In this document: positions 35,031 to 43,876 of the stretch, piece by piece
How positions within the stretch are numbered: position 1 is the stretch's first letter
Layout: each line of letters opens with the position of its first letter
Origin: Pseudomonas azotoformans
Lineage (GTDB): Bacteria; Pseudomonadota; Gammaproteobacteria; Pseudomonadales; Pseudomonadaceae
NCBI RefSeq assembly: GCF_900103345.1
Contig: NZ_LT629702.1
Location: forward strand, 310,001 to 374,000
Length of the DNA stretch: 64,000 nt
Direction: 5' to 3'
The notes under the pieces: model-generated
Databases searched by the model: none
Told to the model about the DNA's origin: nothing
What the model saw: only the letters and a program-made list of their open reading frames with translations
Program-made: the position numbers and the translations under genes

Positions 35031-35060
35031 AAAGCCACTCTAACGAGTGGCTTTTTTTTT
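35031..35060 (+). terminator. Strong rho-independent terminator after right tRNA-like remnant
   Basis: AAAGCCACTC-TAAC-GAGTGGCTTT forms a 10-bp perfect stem with a tetraloop, and the T-run continues to 35060. Its position, 10 nt after the tRNA-like 3' end, suggests it was the tRNA terminator. It may also limit the convergent MFS transcript. Confidence 0.82.
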
Positions 35061-35134
35061 GCCTGCTGTTCCGTCCAGAATCGTGTCCGCCATTCGGGCG
35101 GTCTCGATTGCCGATTGTTAGCGCGGCCCAACGG

Positions 35135-36349
35135 TCAACGCCTGAAAGCCTGCCTCTTGGCCACCCAGACAATCAACAGCGCCGGCAGCAGCAGCGCCAA
35201 TGCTACCCAGGGAATAGCGCTCGCCCCTCGGGTTCCCAGGAGAACACCGCCGATCACACCGCTGCCTGCAAATGCCAGGTTAAACACGGTGACCAGCATG
35301 GATTGCGCAATGTCAGCGCCGTCTCCGGCAACTTCCGCCAAGGCGGTTTGCAATAAGGTTGGCGCGCCGCCGAAGCTCATCCCCCACAAGACGATGCTGA
35401 TATAGATCGCGCTGGCGGGCAGGTCACCCAGCCCAAGGGCAAACGACACCAGGGTGAATGCTGTCAGGCTGAGCAGTACCAGGCTGCGCAGCCTGCCATC
35501 AATCAGCGTGCCGATCACCCATAGGCCGAACAAGGCCGCAATACCGAATGCAAGGAGGCCCCGATCAACCTGATCGGCCAAACCAACCGAAGCCAGGAAC
35601 GCAGCAATATAGGTATAGAAGGTGTAATGGGCCAGGATCCAGAGCATGACCACCGCCAGCACCGGCCGCACCCCCGGGGTTTGCAAGACCCTGCGTAGCG
35701 GCAGGCGTCGATCGGCGCGTTGTCCGGGGTAGTCAGGCACTTTCAGATAGATCCAGGCCATCAGCAAAAGGCTGAGTCCTGAGAGTGTCCCGAACACGCA
35801 TCGCCATCCCAGCAGTTTGCCGAGCCAAGCACCCAGCGGTACGCCCAGGGCCAGTGCCAAAGGGATGCCGAGCATGGCCAGCGCCATGGCGCGACCTTGC
35901 AATTGTGGGGTGACCAACCGTCTGGCGTAGCCGGCCAGCAGGCTCCAGGCCAGACCGGTGGCAATGCCCACCATGAAGCGAGCCGCCAGCGTCAATGCAA
36001 ACCAGGGCGACAGGGCGGTCACCGCATTGCAGGCGCAAAACACCCCGACCGCCAGTAATAGCAACAAGCGCCGACGCCAACCTTGCAACGCGAGCGTCAA
36101 AGGAATAGCCGCCAACCCTGAGCCCAGTGCGCACAGCGTCACCATCTGGCCGGCCCACGCTTGCGACACACCCAATGCTTCGGCGATCTGTGGCAAAAGT
36201 CCTGCGGGCAGTGTTTCATTGGCGGTGGCGATAAAGCTACCCATTGTCAGCGCCAACAGGGCCGCCAGTGGCAGACGCCCGGTAGTGAGATGTTCGCGCG
36301 TGTTAGATGTCGTGAAAGAGCCATTTTCAACATGTGATTTGCCAGTCAT
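35135..36349 (-). CDS. MFS transporter, drug/sugar efflux (AraJ/Bcr-like) type
   Basis: A 404-residue, 12-segment membrane protein. TANETLPAGLLPQIAEALGVS near residue 42 matches the first transmembrane-loop signature of arabinose-efflux/DHA1 permeases, and LAARFMVGIATGLAWSLLAG (about 122-141) resembles motif C. It would export a small molecule by proton antiport. It is divergent from a LysR-family gene, with a palindrome between them, a common regulator-efflux pair. Confidence 0.88.
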   Translation of the reverse strand: MTGKSHVENGSFTTSNTREHLTTGRLPLAALLALTMGSFIATANETLPAGLLPQIAEALGVSQAWAGQMVTLCALGSGLAAIPLTLALQGWRRRLLLLLAVGVFCACNAVTALSPWFALTLAARFMVGIATGLAWSLLAGYARRLVTPQLQGRAMALAMLGIPLALALGVPLGAWLGKLLGWRCVFGTLSGLSLLLMAWIYLKVPDYPGQRADRRLPLRRVLQTPGVRPVLAVVMLWILAHYTFYTYIAAFLASVGLADQVDRGLLAFGIAALFGLWVIGTLIDGRLRSLVLLSLTAFTLVSFALGLGDLPASAIYISIVLWGMSFGGAPTLLQTALAEVAGDGADIAQSMLVTVFNLAFAGSGVIGGVLLGTRGASAIPWVALALLLPALLIVWVAKRQAFRR

Positions 36350-36418
36350 GACCTGTGCTCAGTAGGAAGGGAGGCACGAGTGTGATGAATTGTCACAGAT
36401 TTGATAATTGGCCTACCA

Positions 36419-36435
36419 TTTGATGATTTATCAAA
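36419..36435. promoter_or_regulatory. Palindrome between MFS and LysR genes, likely LysR-type operator
   Basis: TTTGAT-GATTT-ATCAAA is a perfect 6-bp inverted repeat with a 5-bp spacer, lying 12 nt before the LysR ATG at 36448. It contains a T-N11-A LysR-box layout. A further TTTGATAATT lies 20 nt to the left. Confidence 0.55.
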
Positions 36436-36447
36436 TTTGAATTGAAT

Positions 36448-37398
36448 ATGGCCACTGACCGATTGGGTGATATGCGTTTGTTTGTCGAGGCGGCAGCACT
36501 CGGCAGTCTGTCTGCCGCAGGACGCAAACTGGCGTTGTCGCCAGCCGCGGCCAGCGCGCGCCTCATCAAGCTTGAGGCGGCGCTGCGCACCAGATTGTTT
36601 GATCGCACAACCCGTCAGTTGCGCCTTACGGAAGAAGGTCGGTTTTACTTGCAGCAGTGCTGGGTCGCATTACGGGCTATCGATGAGGCGGAAGCGGGGC
36701 TTCAAGCCAGTCGAACTGAAGTGCGTGGCAAGGTGCGGATATCCGCGTCTGCCGACTTTGGCCGCAATCTTTTGAATGACTGGCTTGAGGCATTCAGTGC
36801 GTTGCACCCGGAACTGTGCGTCGCGCTGACGTTATCGGATTCGCTGTCGAATCTGCTGCAGGACGATATTGATCTGGCAATCCGGTTTGGGCAGCCACAT
36901 GAAAGCTCGATGATCGCCAGGCAGTTGGCGCCCAACTGGCGAGTACTGTGCGCTTCGCCTGACTACCTGGCGCGATACGGTGTACCCCAGACCCCAGCTG
37001 ACCTGGTTAACCACAAATTTATCGTGCTGGTGACTGGCGCAGGGCCATTGAACACCTTTCACTTTGTGGTGGACGGTCAGGAATGGAACCACACCGTACC
37101 CATGAGCCAGGCATGGGAAACCAATGATGGCGCACTCGCGCGCGCATGGGCATTGGCCGGGCATGGCATTGCACGTAAGACCATCTGGGATGCGGCAGCC
37201 GATATCCGTGCTGGACGACTGAAAGTCCTGTTGCCTGACTTTTGTGTCCCGGAGGCTGGTGTCTACGCGGTACTACATGGCAACCGTTACCGGGTTCCCC
37301 GTGTGCGGGTCTTGCTGGATTTCCTTATCGAACAGTTCGATCGCGCAACCGATGAGCTGTTGTCAGGTCTTGAAGTGCCTGATGCCAGGAGGTCGTAA
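36448..37398 (+). CDS. LysR-family transcriptional regulator
   Basis: A 316-residue protein from ATG 36448 (a TTG two codons earlier is open). The N-terminal winged helix (LSAAGRKLALSPAAASARLIK) is followed by the periplasmic-binding-like effector domain with GKVRISASADFGRNLL near 90 and DDIDLAIRFGQP near 140, typical of the DsdC/CrgA-like LysR group that often regulates efflux pumps. It is divergent from the MFS exporter 35135-36349, its likely target, with a palindrome in the gap. Confidence 0.9.
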   Translation: MATDRLGDMRLFVEAAALGSLSAAGRKLALSPAAASARLIKLEAALRTRLFDRTTRQLRLTEEGRFYLQQCWVALRAIDEAEAGLQASRTEVRGKVRISASADFGRNLLNDWLEAFSALHPELCVALTLSDSLSNLLQDDIDLAIRFGQPHESSMIARQLAPNWRVLCASPDYLARYGVPQTPADLVNHKFIVLVTGAGPLNTFHFVVDGQEWNHTVPMSQAWETNDGALARAWALAGHGIARKTIWDAAADIRAGRLKVLLPDFCVPEAGVYAVLHGNRYRVPRVRVLLDFLIEQFDRATDELLSGLEVPDARRS

Positions 37399-37402
37399 GC
37401 CA

Positions 37403-37558
37403 CGTCATACCAGATAAGCGTCGCGGTCAGTCGGCTCGCGGGGCCGGAGGGTACCAGCGCGCCAATCAGGTTTTCCCTCGGGCCGAAAATCGGCAGTGCC
37501 ATTGAGGAGGCGTGCGGGTCCGTGGCGCCCACGGCGTAGATCGGTTTCATCATTTTTG
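37403..37558 (-). pseudogene. C-terminal scrap of an IclR-family regulator
   Basis: On the minus strand a frame through this stretch encodes IYAVGATDPHASSMALPIFG and then GPRENLIGALVPSGPASRLT, the final part of an IclR effector domain. No helix-turn-helix part and no plausible start remain. The homology ends against an MFS fragment on the other strand at about 37570, so a deletion joined two former genes. Boundaries are approximate. Confidence 0.55.
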
Positions 37559-37571
37559 CCGCCAGGGAGTA

Positions 37572-37871
37572 GGGCGTTCGCTGATCGCGCTGGCGGGCTT
37601 GGGGTTTGGCATCACCGTGAGCAATGTCAGCAGCAACATGACCCTGCAAAGCACCGCGCCCGAGGCGTTGCGTGGGTGGGTGATTGCGTTCTACATCGCC
37701 ATGCGTTTCGGCTTCGAAGCGATTGGCGGGTTGTTGGCAGGGCTGGCAGCAGCGGCCTTCAGCGTGCAGTGGACCTTGTTGCTGACCGGTGCACTGCTGT
37801 TGGCGTATCAGGGCATCAGTGGGTGGATGTCAGTTCGCAGGCACCGTTCTGGCAGGGGGCCGTCAGGGTGA
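37572..37871 (+). pseudogene. C-terminal scrap of an MFS transporter
   Basis: Open frame to TGA at 37869-37871 encoding LAGLGFGITVSNVSSNMTL, then APEALRGWVIAFYIAMRFGF and LLTGALLLAYQ, the last third of an MFS permease. The first eight or so transmembrane segments are missing, and upstream sequence belongs to an inverted IclR scrap. It is a deletion remnant, not a functional transporter. Confidence 0.62.
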
Positions 37872-37944
37872 CAGTCGGTTCGCTGTTTTGCTGGCAGGCG
37901 ACTCGACAGAACGCGGCGCTTTGACCGATACCGATAACCGCACG

Positions 37945-38769
37945 TCATTTCATGTCCCTGGCCTGGATCCACAGCACCGCATCCTGGGACAGAGGTTTGC
38001 CCTTGTAGGTTTTGGTCGCGCCGATGTTGAGCGCCGCAATGCCCCACCAGCCAGCGCGTGGCAGGCCGATGGTCACGATGCCTTGGGCATCCGAGTACGT
38101 ACTCAAGGATTTGAAGGCGGCTTGGGGGGCAGTGACATAGTCCTTCTGGCCAAAGGCGTTGTTTTTGATGTCGACCGCATGATTGACGTACTCGATTTCG
38201 ATCTCGGCGAATGGAACAGGCTTGCCGTCAGCCAGGACCAACGCGCGGAACACGCCACCCGTCCAGTTTGCATACGGCTTGTTCAGGGGTTGGATCTCAA
38301 CCGCCAACCCTTGGGGTTCTGACCCATTGCCGGGCACGCCGCCCACGTTCACGACGAGCTTGGTGAACTGTTGGATGTAGACGCCTTCCTCGGTTTCCAG
38401 ATACGGCTCAGGTTCGAGTACGAAAATATGGTCGCCCAGGGGCCGCACCAACTCCCGTGGAATCGACGCGCGATAGGCGGCCACTGGTTTTTCGCGACCC
38501 TGCCACTGGACAGGTTTGAGGTATTGGCGCAGGTCGGTTGTTTTTCCGCCGTGGCCGCTGATGAGGCTGAAGGCCTTGGGTTCACCCATGGCCATCGTCG
38601 GCCCACCGGAGAACGGATGCGTGAACACTATGGCAAAGTCCAGGTCGGCCGCACGCTGCAGCGCGGTTTCGTCAAGGTAGAGCATCTGGAAGTGCGCTTT
38701 CGCGACGCAGGTCATGCAACCGAAGGTTGCGGCGGCAAAGGCTTGGAGCAGTCGTCGTTTGATCAGCAT
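37945..38769 (-). CDS. DUF4198-domain periplasmic protein, probably metal-transport associated
   Basis: A 274-residue protein from ATG 38769; a GTG at 38781 overlaps the previous stop and is the alternative. It has an N-terminal signal sequence followed by AHFQMLYLDE, and features of the DUF4198/NikK-like group: FTHPFSGGPTMAMGEPKAF near 50, HIFVLEPEPYLETEEGVYIQQFTK near 113 and GWWGIAALN near 240. DUF4198 proteins are often encoded beside nickel/cobalt or other metal importers. It is the last gene of the 12-gene metal operon. Confidence 0.8.
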   Translation of the reverse strand: MLIKRRLLQAFAAATFGCMTCVAKAHFQMLYLDETALQRAADLDFAIVFTHPFSGGPTMAMGEPKAFSLISGHGGKTTDLRQYLKPVQWQGREKPVAAYRASIPRELVRPLGDHIFVLEPEPYLETEEGVYIQQFTKLVVNVGGVPGNGSEPQGLAVEIQPLNKPYANWTGGVFRALVLADGKPVPFAEIEIEYVNHAVDIKNNAFGQKDYVTAPQAAFKSLSTYSDAQGIVTIGLPRAGWWGIAALNIGATKTYKGKPLSQDAVLWIQARDMK

Positions 38770-38777
38770 GGTCGGGC

Positions 38778-39101
38778 TCACTTTGAGATGTCAGAGGACT
38801 GGATCGTGGCGCCATGGTTTTCACCACCGAGGAATTCCACCGAGTACGCGCCGGCGGGGGCCTGGAACGTGTAGCTGTTGTCCTTGTCGACAGTCCCTTC
38901 GAGCAATAGCTTGTTGCTGGGGTCCTGGACATGGATTTTTCGACCTGCGGCGGAACTGCCGTCGGTGTAGCCGGCTTCACATTTCACCCAGTCATCGTGC
39001 TCGATGTAGCAGTCGAAAACGGGGCCGTGGGCCAGCGCGGCCTGGCAGAACAGCAGGGCACCTGCCAGCAGTATCGGGTGGGCCAAATCTCGCGGTTTCA
39101 T
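38778..39101 (-). CDS. Small exported protein, NikL-like or similar
   Basis: A 107-residue protein from ATG 39101 with a signal peptide ending near AALAHG. The mature part is short, beta-rich and contains CYIEHDDWVKCEAGYTDGS, with two cysteines, and AGAYSVEFLGGENHGA with His. It resembles short carboxypeptidase-regulatory-like domains found next to DUF4198 proteins in metal transport clusters. Its stop overlaps the possible GTG start of the DUF4198 gene. The function is inferred from context only. Confidence 0.75.
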   Translation of the reverse strand: MKPRDLAHPILLAGALLFCQAALAHGPVFDCYIEHDDWVKCEAGYTDGSSAAGRKIHVQDPSNKLLLEGTVDKDNSYTFQAPAGAYSVEFLGGENHGATIQSSDISK

Positions 39102-39130
39102 AAGGTTTCGTTCTCCATGGTCGAAGTGGA

Positions 39131-40123
39131 TCACTGCGGCGTCGCCGTTTGGGCGGCAGCCATTGCGGGAGCGGCCGGCGCGAAGGCCGCCAGCAAGGCG
39201 TCGAGGTTGGCACTCAGCAGCGCCTCGTAGCTGTTGGCCTGGTTGGCGAGCATGCCCGGGTTGCCGCTATCCAGGATCAGCAGGCGTGCGCCGCCGTCCT
39301 CGATGGCCTGTGCAATCCTGGCGTCAGGCGCCCATTTGTGAACCACCACGCGGATATCTCGCTCGCGAAGGTAGCGGGTCAGGGCGGCGCGGTCGGCGTC
39401 CGTCCAGTCGATGTCCTGGCGCACGAACCAACCGTCCACATACACGCCGAACTCGCCGAACAGGTAGACCGGTTCGCTGACCAGCGACAGCACGCGCAGG
39501 TCCGGCACTTTCAGCAGTCGATCGCCGTAGTCGGCCTTCAGGCGGCGCATGCGGCCGTCGAGCGCAGCGAGGTTGCGCGCGATCCGTGGCGCGTCGGTCG
39601 GGGACAGCCGTGCCAGGTCGGCGGCAATCAATGCCGACATGCGCATGGCATTGATCGGCCCCAGCCAGGCGTAAGGCGATGGGCCGCCTTCGCCGTTGCG
39701 GGCGTCTGCCCAAGGCACATCGTTTGCCGGCACGCGTGTCACGGCCACGCCGGGCTTGAGGCTGTCCCAAGAGTGCGACGCATCGATCTCGACGATCCGC
39801 AGGTTGTGGCGCCGCGCCGTCGCATACAACGGGTCGGCGCGCCACAGGCTGCTCAGGGTGACCACAGCGACGGCCCTCTGGAACACCGCCGGCTCCAGGC
39901 GCGACAGCGCGTTGGCCTGGCTTTCCATGGGCACGGCGGCGTCCAGCGGGACACGTACGACCTCGATGTGCGTGCCTTCGCCGAGTGCCGAGGTGAGTGC
40001 ATACATCGCCGGCAGGGCGACGAGCACTTGCTGTTGCTCCTGCGCAAAGGCTGACGGCGCGCCACCCAGCAGCAGTGCGAACAGCGCCAGCCAAGGGCGA
40101 ATTGAGCGGTTGAACCTTTTCAT
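39131..40123 (-). CDS. Divergent ABC-3 substrate-binding protein lacking canonical metal histidines
   Basis: A 330-residue exported protein from ATG 40123, with AAGGGG upstream; the longer frame to 40528 lies inside the permease gene. It has the ZnuA/TroA layout, but PHDYEPSP-like and PHVWLDP-like metal sites read PMESQANALSRLEP near 70 and SPYAWLGPINAMR near 153, and the third site reads SEPVYLFGEFG near 218. All expected His ligands are replaced. It may bind a metal chelate or a non-metal ligand, or act as an accessory to the intact binder at 41726-42658. It is coupled to the permease by a 4-nt overlap. Confidence 0.83.
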   Translation of the reverse strand: MKRFNRSIRPWLALFALLLGGAPSAFAQEQQQVLVALPAMYALTSALGEGTHIEVVRVPLDAAVPMESQANALSRLEPAVFQRAVAVVTLSSLWRADPLYATARRHNLRIVEIDASHSWDSLKPGVAVTRVPANDVPWADARNGEGGPSPYAWLGPINAMRMSALIAADLARLSPTDAPRIARNLAALDGRMRRLKADYGDRLLKVPDLRVLSLVSEPVYLFGEFGVYVDGWFVRQDIDWTDADRAALTRYLRERDIRVVVHKWAPDARIAQAIEDGGARLLILDSGNPGMLANQANSYEALLSANLDALLAAFAPAAPAMAAAQTATPQ

Positions 40124-41025
40124 ACGCTGGCCCCTTTGAACTGCGGCGCGGTGCCGCGGATGAGGGTGGTGAAGGCAAATACCAAGGCTGCGACGATCAC
40201 GATGGCGCCACCCGTGGGGACCGGAATATGGAACTGCATCGGTGCCAGAATCCCGACCACACAGGAAAAGGTCGCAATCAGGACCGCCCACGTGACCAGG
40301 CCCGGCAGTGAGCGGCTGATGTTGCGGGCCGCGGCTGCCGGTATCAGCAGCAAGGCCTCGACCAACACGGCGCCGATGATCTTCAAGCAGGCGACCGTTA
40401 CCAGGGTGACCAACACCACGAACAGGTACTCGACGCTGCGCACCTTGACGCCTCGCGCATGCGCCAGGCTCGGATTGAGGCTGGAGAGCAACATGCCGTT
40501 GTACAGGGGCAGCCCGATCAGCGTGCAAATCACCGTCACACCCAGCAGTACGTTCATGTCGGTGTGGTCGACCGCCAGGATCGAGCCGAACAGCACGCCT
40601 TCCATCACGTGTGTGTTGATTTTCGCTGACACGAACAGCAGCAATGAGGCACCGACCGCCAGCGAGATGGACAGGAACACGCCGATCAACGTGTCATTGG
40701 CCAGGGTGGTGCGGTGCTGCGTGTACTTGAGGGTCAGGGCGAACAGCAGGCAGAAGCCGAACATCGAGAAGTAGGGCGAGGTGTAGGACTCGCCGATCAG
40801 CACGCCAATGGCCACGCCGGTCATCGCCGCATTGCCCACGGACTGGCTGAAGAACGCCATCCGCTTGATCATCACCATCGAACCCAGCACCCCCAGCAAC
40901 GGCCCGATCAGCACTGAGCACATCAGTGCATTGATCACGAACTCGTATTCGAACGGTTGCGGCAACACCTGGCTCGCGGCGAGCGCCTGGAGGTGGTCGC
41001 GAATGAAGTCGTACAGGGCATTCAT
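40120..41025 (-). CDS. ABC-3 family metal transporter permease
   Basis: A 301-residue integral membrane protein with about eight segments, characteristic of ZnuB/TroC permeases: MIKRMAFFSQSVGNAAMTGVA near 53, NDTLIGVFLSISLAVGASLL near 110 and HARGVKVRSVEYLFV near 190. It forms the channel for Zn, Mn or a similar divalent metal with the adjacent ATPase. It is linked by 4-nt overlaps to both neighbours. Confidence 0.93.
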   Translation of the reverse strand: MNALYDFIRDHLQALAASQVLPQPFEYEFVINALMCSVLIGPLLGVLGSMVMIKRMAFFSQSVGNAAMTGVAIGVLIGESYTSPYFSMFGFCLLFALTLKYTQHRTTLANDTLIGVFLSISLAVGASLLLFVSAKINTHVMEGVLFGSILAVDHTDMNVLLGVTVICTLIGLPLYNGMLLSSLNPSLAHARGVKVRSVEYLFVVLVTLVTVACLKIIGAVLVEALLLIPAAAARNISRSLPGLVTWAVLIATFSCVVGILAPMQFHIPVPTGGAIVIVAALVFAFTTLIRGTAPQFKGASV

Positions 41026-41729
41026 CGAATGGCCTCCAGTCGGCTGTCGAGCTGATCGGCAGGGCCGTGAAACAGCACCCGTTGATTGATAACGGTCACG
41101 GACTGCGCGATACGCTTGACCTGTTCAAGGTCGTGGTTGATCCACAAAATGGTCACCCCACGGCGGTTCAGCTCGGCCACCAGCGCCTCTACCAGGCGCA
41201 CACCGGGCTCGTCGATCCCGGCGGTCGGTTCATCGAGGATCAGCAGCCACGGCATCGGGCTGATCGCCTGGGCCAGCAGCACCCGCTGACGCTGGCCACC
41301 GGACAGGCTGCCAAAGGGCTTTTTACCCATCCCCGCCATGCCGGTACGCTCCAGGGCCTGGGCATGGGCCGCCTTGGCGGCGCGGCCTGCGCCCAGGAAG
41401 GCGGGCCGGCGTTGACCCAACAGGGCCATGAGATCGTTCACTGTCATGGGCACGTTGCGGTCGAAGTCCGGCAACTGCGGCACATACCCCATGGGCGTCG
41501 TGAGTTCACCCTCGAGCCGGATCGTTCCCGAATGCGGCATCTGGCCCAGCAGCGCACGCACCAGTGAGGTTTTGCCGCCGCCGTTGGGGCCGACCAGGCA
41601 GTGCAATGCGCCGGCCTCGATGCGCATGCTCACTTGATCGAGCACCTGCGTGCCTCCCAGTCGCAGGGAGACGTTGTCGAACACAATGGCGGGGCCGCGC
41701 ATCGCGTGTTGCTCCTTCAGCGCGTTCAT
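41022..41729 (-). CDS. ABC-3 family metal transporter ATP-binding protein
   Basis: A 235-residue cytoplasmic ATPase with Walker A GPNGGGKTSL near 48, signature [15 protein letters not shown] near 143, Walker B WLLILDEPTAGID near 161 and switch His in WINHDLEQV near 197. It is the single energy source for the transporter although two different binding proteins are encoded beside it. It overlaps the binder gene upstream by 4 nt. Confidence 0.93.
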   Translation of the reverse strand: MNALKEQHAMRGPAIVFDNVSLRLGGTQVLDQVSMRIEAGALHCLVGPNGGGKTSLVRALLGQMPHSGTIRLEGELTTPMGYVPQLPDFDRNVPMTVNDLMALLGQRRPAFLGAGRAAKAAHAQALERTGMAGMGKKPFGSLSGGQRQRVLLAQAISPMPWLLILDEPTAGIDEPGVRLVEALVAELNRRGVTILWINHDLEQVKRIAQSVTVINQRVLFHGPADQLDSRLEAIR

Positions 41730-42658
41730 TGCTGCGTAAACTCGACGGCTTGCGCCAGGGTCTCGAGGTTTTCGCGCATCGCGACCTCGAATTCGTCCGC
41801 GCTGTAGCTATCGCCGGTGATATGAGACAGGGCGAACACCTTCACGCCGGTGGCAGCTTCGATGGGTTTGGCCAGGTCGAGGGAGAAGTTCTTTTCGGCG
41901 AACAGCACCTTGACGTTGGCCTTCTTGATCGCCTCGATGGTGTTGGCCAATTGGCGTGCCGTCGGTGCAACGCCATGGCGCGGCTCGATCACGGCGCTTA
42001 CGAACAAGCCGAACTCCTGCATCATGTAGTCGTAGCCGGCATGGGTCGTCGCACAGCGGAACGACGACAGGTCCAGTGCGGCGAAGCGCGTCATGAAGCC
42101 TGCGCGCAGCGCACGGATACGGCCGGCATACGCCAGCGCATTCTTGCGATACTCGCCCGCGTTGTCCGGGTCCAGCTCGCCCAGCCGGCGAGCGATTTCG
42201 AACACCTGTTGGATCGCTGCCGTGGTCGAGACGAAGGTGTGCGGGTTGACCACCTTGACCCCTTCCTGGTCACCGCCGATGGGAATCAGCGCCACCGTGG
42301 CATTCGCCTGGATAATCGGCAGCGTTTGCGTGCGGCCGGCGGCCTTGATGATCTGGAAGGCCCATTCATCGTGCCCGATACCGTTGACCACCAGCACATC
42401 GATATTCATCGCGCGGGTGATGTCATCGGGTTGCGGCTGGTAATTGTGCGGGTTGGCCTCTGCCGGAATCAGCGCAATGACTTGCGCCCGATCGCCCACG
42501 ATATTGGCCACGAAGCTGTAGTAGGGATGCAGGGTGATACCGATTCTGAGTGGCTTCGCCGAGGCGAAGGCCGGGCCGGCGAGTGCGATGGCGCTGATCA
42601 GCACCCACAGCGCGATGCAACGGCGCCACACGGCGCGATGTTTCGTAGAAACAGTCAT
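41726..42658 (-). CDS. ABC-3 family metal substrate-binding protein (ZnuA/TroA-like)
   Basis: A 310-residue periplasmic binder from ATG 42658 with signal peptide ending near AFASA. The metal-site residues are present: ANPHNYQPQPDD near 69, VNPHTFVST near 137 and TTHAGYDYMMQEF near 205, with LFAEKNFSLDLAKP near 250 as the fourth region. No His-rich loop is present, so it is not typical of high-affinity ZnuA. Zn or Mn are plausible. It is the first gene of the ABC part of the operon. Confidence 0.92.
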   Translation of the reverse strand: MTVSTKHRAVWRRCIALWVLISAIALAGPAFASAKPLRIGITLHPYYSFVANIVGDRAQVIALIPAEANPHNYQPQPDDITRAMNIDVLVVNGIGHDEWAFQIIKAAGRTQTLPIIQANATVALIPIGGDQEGVKVVNPHTFVSTTAAIQQVFEIARRLGELDPDNAGEYRKNALAYAGRIRALRAGFMTRFAALDLSSFRCATTHAGYDYMMQEFGLFVSAVIEPRHGVAPTARQLANTIEAIKKANVKVLFAEKNFSLDLAKPIEAATGVKVFALSHITGDSYSADEFEVAMRENLETLAQAVEFTQQ

Positions 42659-43356
42659 GGCTGGGTTCCTTTTACGCGTTCGATTTCGCTGGCACCGTCG
42701 TACGGGATGACTTGGCGCCAACCATCGCCGACCAGCGATTCCGGCTTGACGATGGCGGGGTAGGGCGCGTTCGGGTCACGGTGGACCCAGATCGTCGCCT
42801 GGTTGGCCCACATCACACCGGCGTGGGCGTGGCCGATGATCAGCAGGTAGGCGCTCTGGCCCGGCGCGTGGCCGGCTGAGCCGTAATAGACCGTGGCGCC
42901 CTGGCCCAGGGTGGCCTTGGACACATCGCTCACGGCAGGTGCCGCCGCCGTGGCGTCGTCCGCGCCACCCGGATGGGCCAGGTGGGTGCCGGGCAGAATC
43001 AATTGCCAGTGCACCTCGCCATTGGCCTTCCAGAAGGCATCACGGTAGAACGGCGGCAGCAACAGCTCCTGTGCACGCTCCAGGGTGATCCAGCCGCCGG
43101 TATCGTTGTTGTTCCAGATGATTTCTTCGCCGGCCGGCAGCAAGGCGCTGTGGATGGCCTGGTCGACCGCACCCAAGCCGTCAAAGGAACGCACCTGCCA
43201 GCTCAGTGGGGTGGGCGGGCCGACTCTTTCCGGGCGCAGCATCACATAGCCGGCCACGCTGGCGATTACGGCCAGGGTCGCCAGCAGCAGGCCCAGCGAC
43301 TCCCATGCGCCGGAGCGTGGTCGCACCTGGGTGATCGCAGCGGCTGGGCGCGCCAT
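42655..43356 (-). CDS. Membrane-anchored periplasmic protein of unknown function
   Basis: A 233-residue protein from ATG 43356 with a single N-terminal transmembrane anchor at about 18-38 (LGLLLATLAVIASVAGYVML). The periplasmic part has ILPGTHLAHPGG, YGSAGHAPGQSAYLLIIGHA and HAGVMWANQATIWVHRD, so five or more His that could bind metal, and an NNNDTGGWITLERAQELLLP segment. I do not recognise the family. It is translationally coupled to the DUF6644 gene upstream and to the metal binder downstream, so it probably functions with the transporter. Confidence 0.78.
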   Translation of the reverse strand: MARPAAAITQVRPRSGAWESLGLLLATLAVIASVAGYVMLRPERVGPPTPLSWQVRSFDGLGAVDQAIHSALLPAGEEIIWNNNDTGGWITLERAQELLLPPFYRDAFWKANGEVHWQLILPGTHLAHPGGADDATAAAPAVSDVSKATLGQGATVYYGSAGHAPGQSAYLLIIGHAHAGVMWANQATIWVHRDPNAPYPAIVKPESLVGDGWRQVIPYDGASEIERVKGTQP

Positions 43357-43844
43357 CAGAGAAACGCAATCCAGCGGCCCAGGAAGACCACGCCGGCCCA
43401 CAACAGCAACGAGCTGAACCCGGCGACACGCGCCTGACGGGGAGGCGGCAGCGTCGTGTCCCATTCGGCAATTCGGCGAAAGGCGCCCAAGTGGAACACC
43501 GCCATGTTGGCGCCGGCCAGCATCAGCAGGCCCATTTTCAGCAGGAACGCGGTGTTCTGCACATAGGTCGTGCCATTGGCACAGAACATCAGCAGGCCGG
43601 TGATCACGCAGGTCACGAACGCGACCCAGGTGTAGGGCAGCAAATCCTGGATCAGTTTCAGCGCGCCGCGTCGGTGGGCGGTTACGCCCAGCAGGCGCAG
43701 GTCAACGACGGCGATGGTGCCGTAGACAATGGCGATGCCGATCACGTGTACCGATTCCAGCATTGGAAAGGCCGAGCCTGACTCGCGGATGAACGTCGCG
43801 ACAGGCGTGTCCTGGATGGCTTGCAGCAGGGGTTGAATATCCAT
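43356..43844 (-). CDS. DUF6644-family four-helix membrane protein
   Basis: A 162-residue protein from ATG 43844 with about four transmembrane helices and conserved ESVHVIGIAIVYGTIAVVDL (about 27-46) and GRWIAFL at the end. It is a paralogue of the next gene product, sharing the layout SVHVIG.A..YG...V.DLRL.GV and C-terminal GRWIA. The His in the first helix could bind heme or metal. Function unknown; two copies in tandem suggest a heterodimeric membrane unit. Confidence 0.82.
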   Translation of the reverse strand: MDIQPLLQAIQDTPVATFIRESGSAFPMLESVHVIGIAIVYGTIAVVDLRLLGVTAHRRGALKLIQDLLPYTWVAFVTCVITGLLMFCANGTTYVQNTAFLLKMGLLMLAGANMAVFHLGAFRRIAEWDTTLPPPRQARVAGFSSLLLWAGVVFLGRWIAFL

Positions 43845-43876
43845 GGCGAATACCTGAGAACTTTCGTTGAACACAC

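Noticed and set aside
39131..40528. 465-residue version of the second metal-binding protein
   Set aside because: The extra N-terminal part is the permease gene read in another frame; the signal peptide and Shine-Dalgarno site fit ATG 40123.
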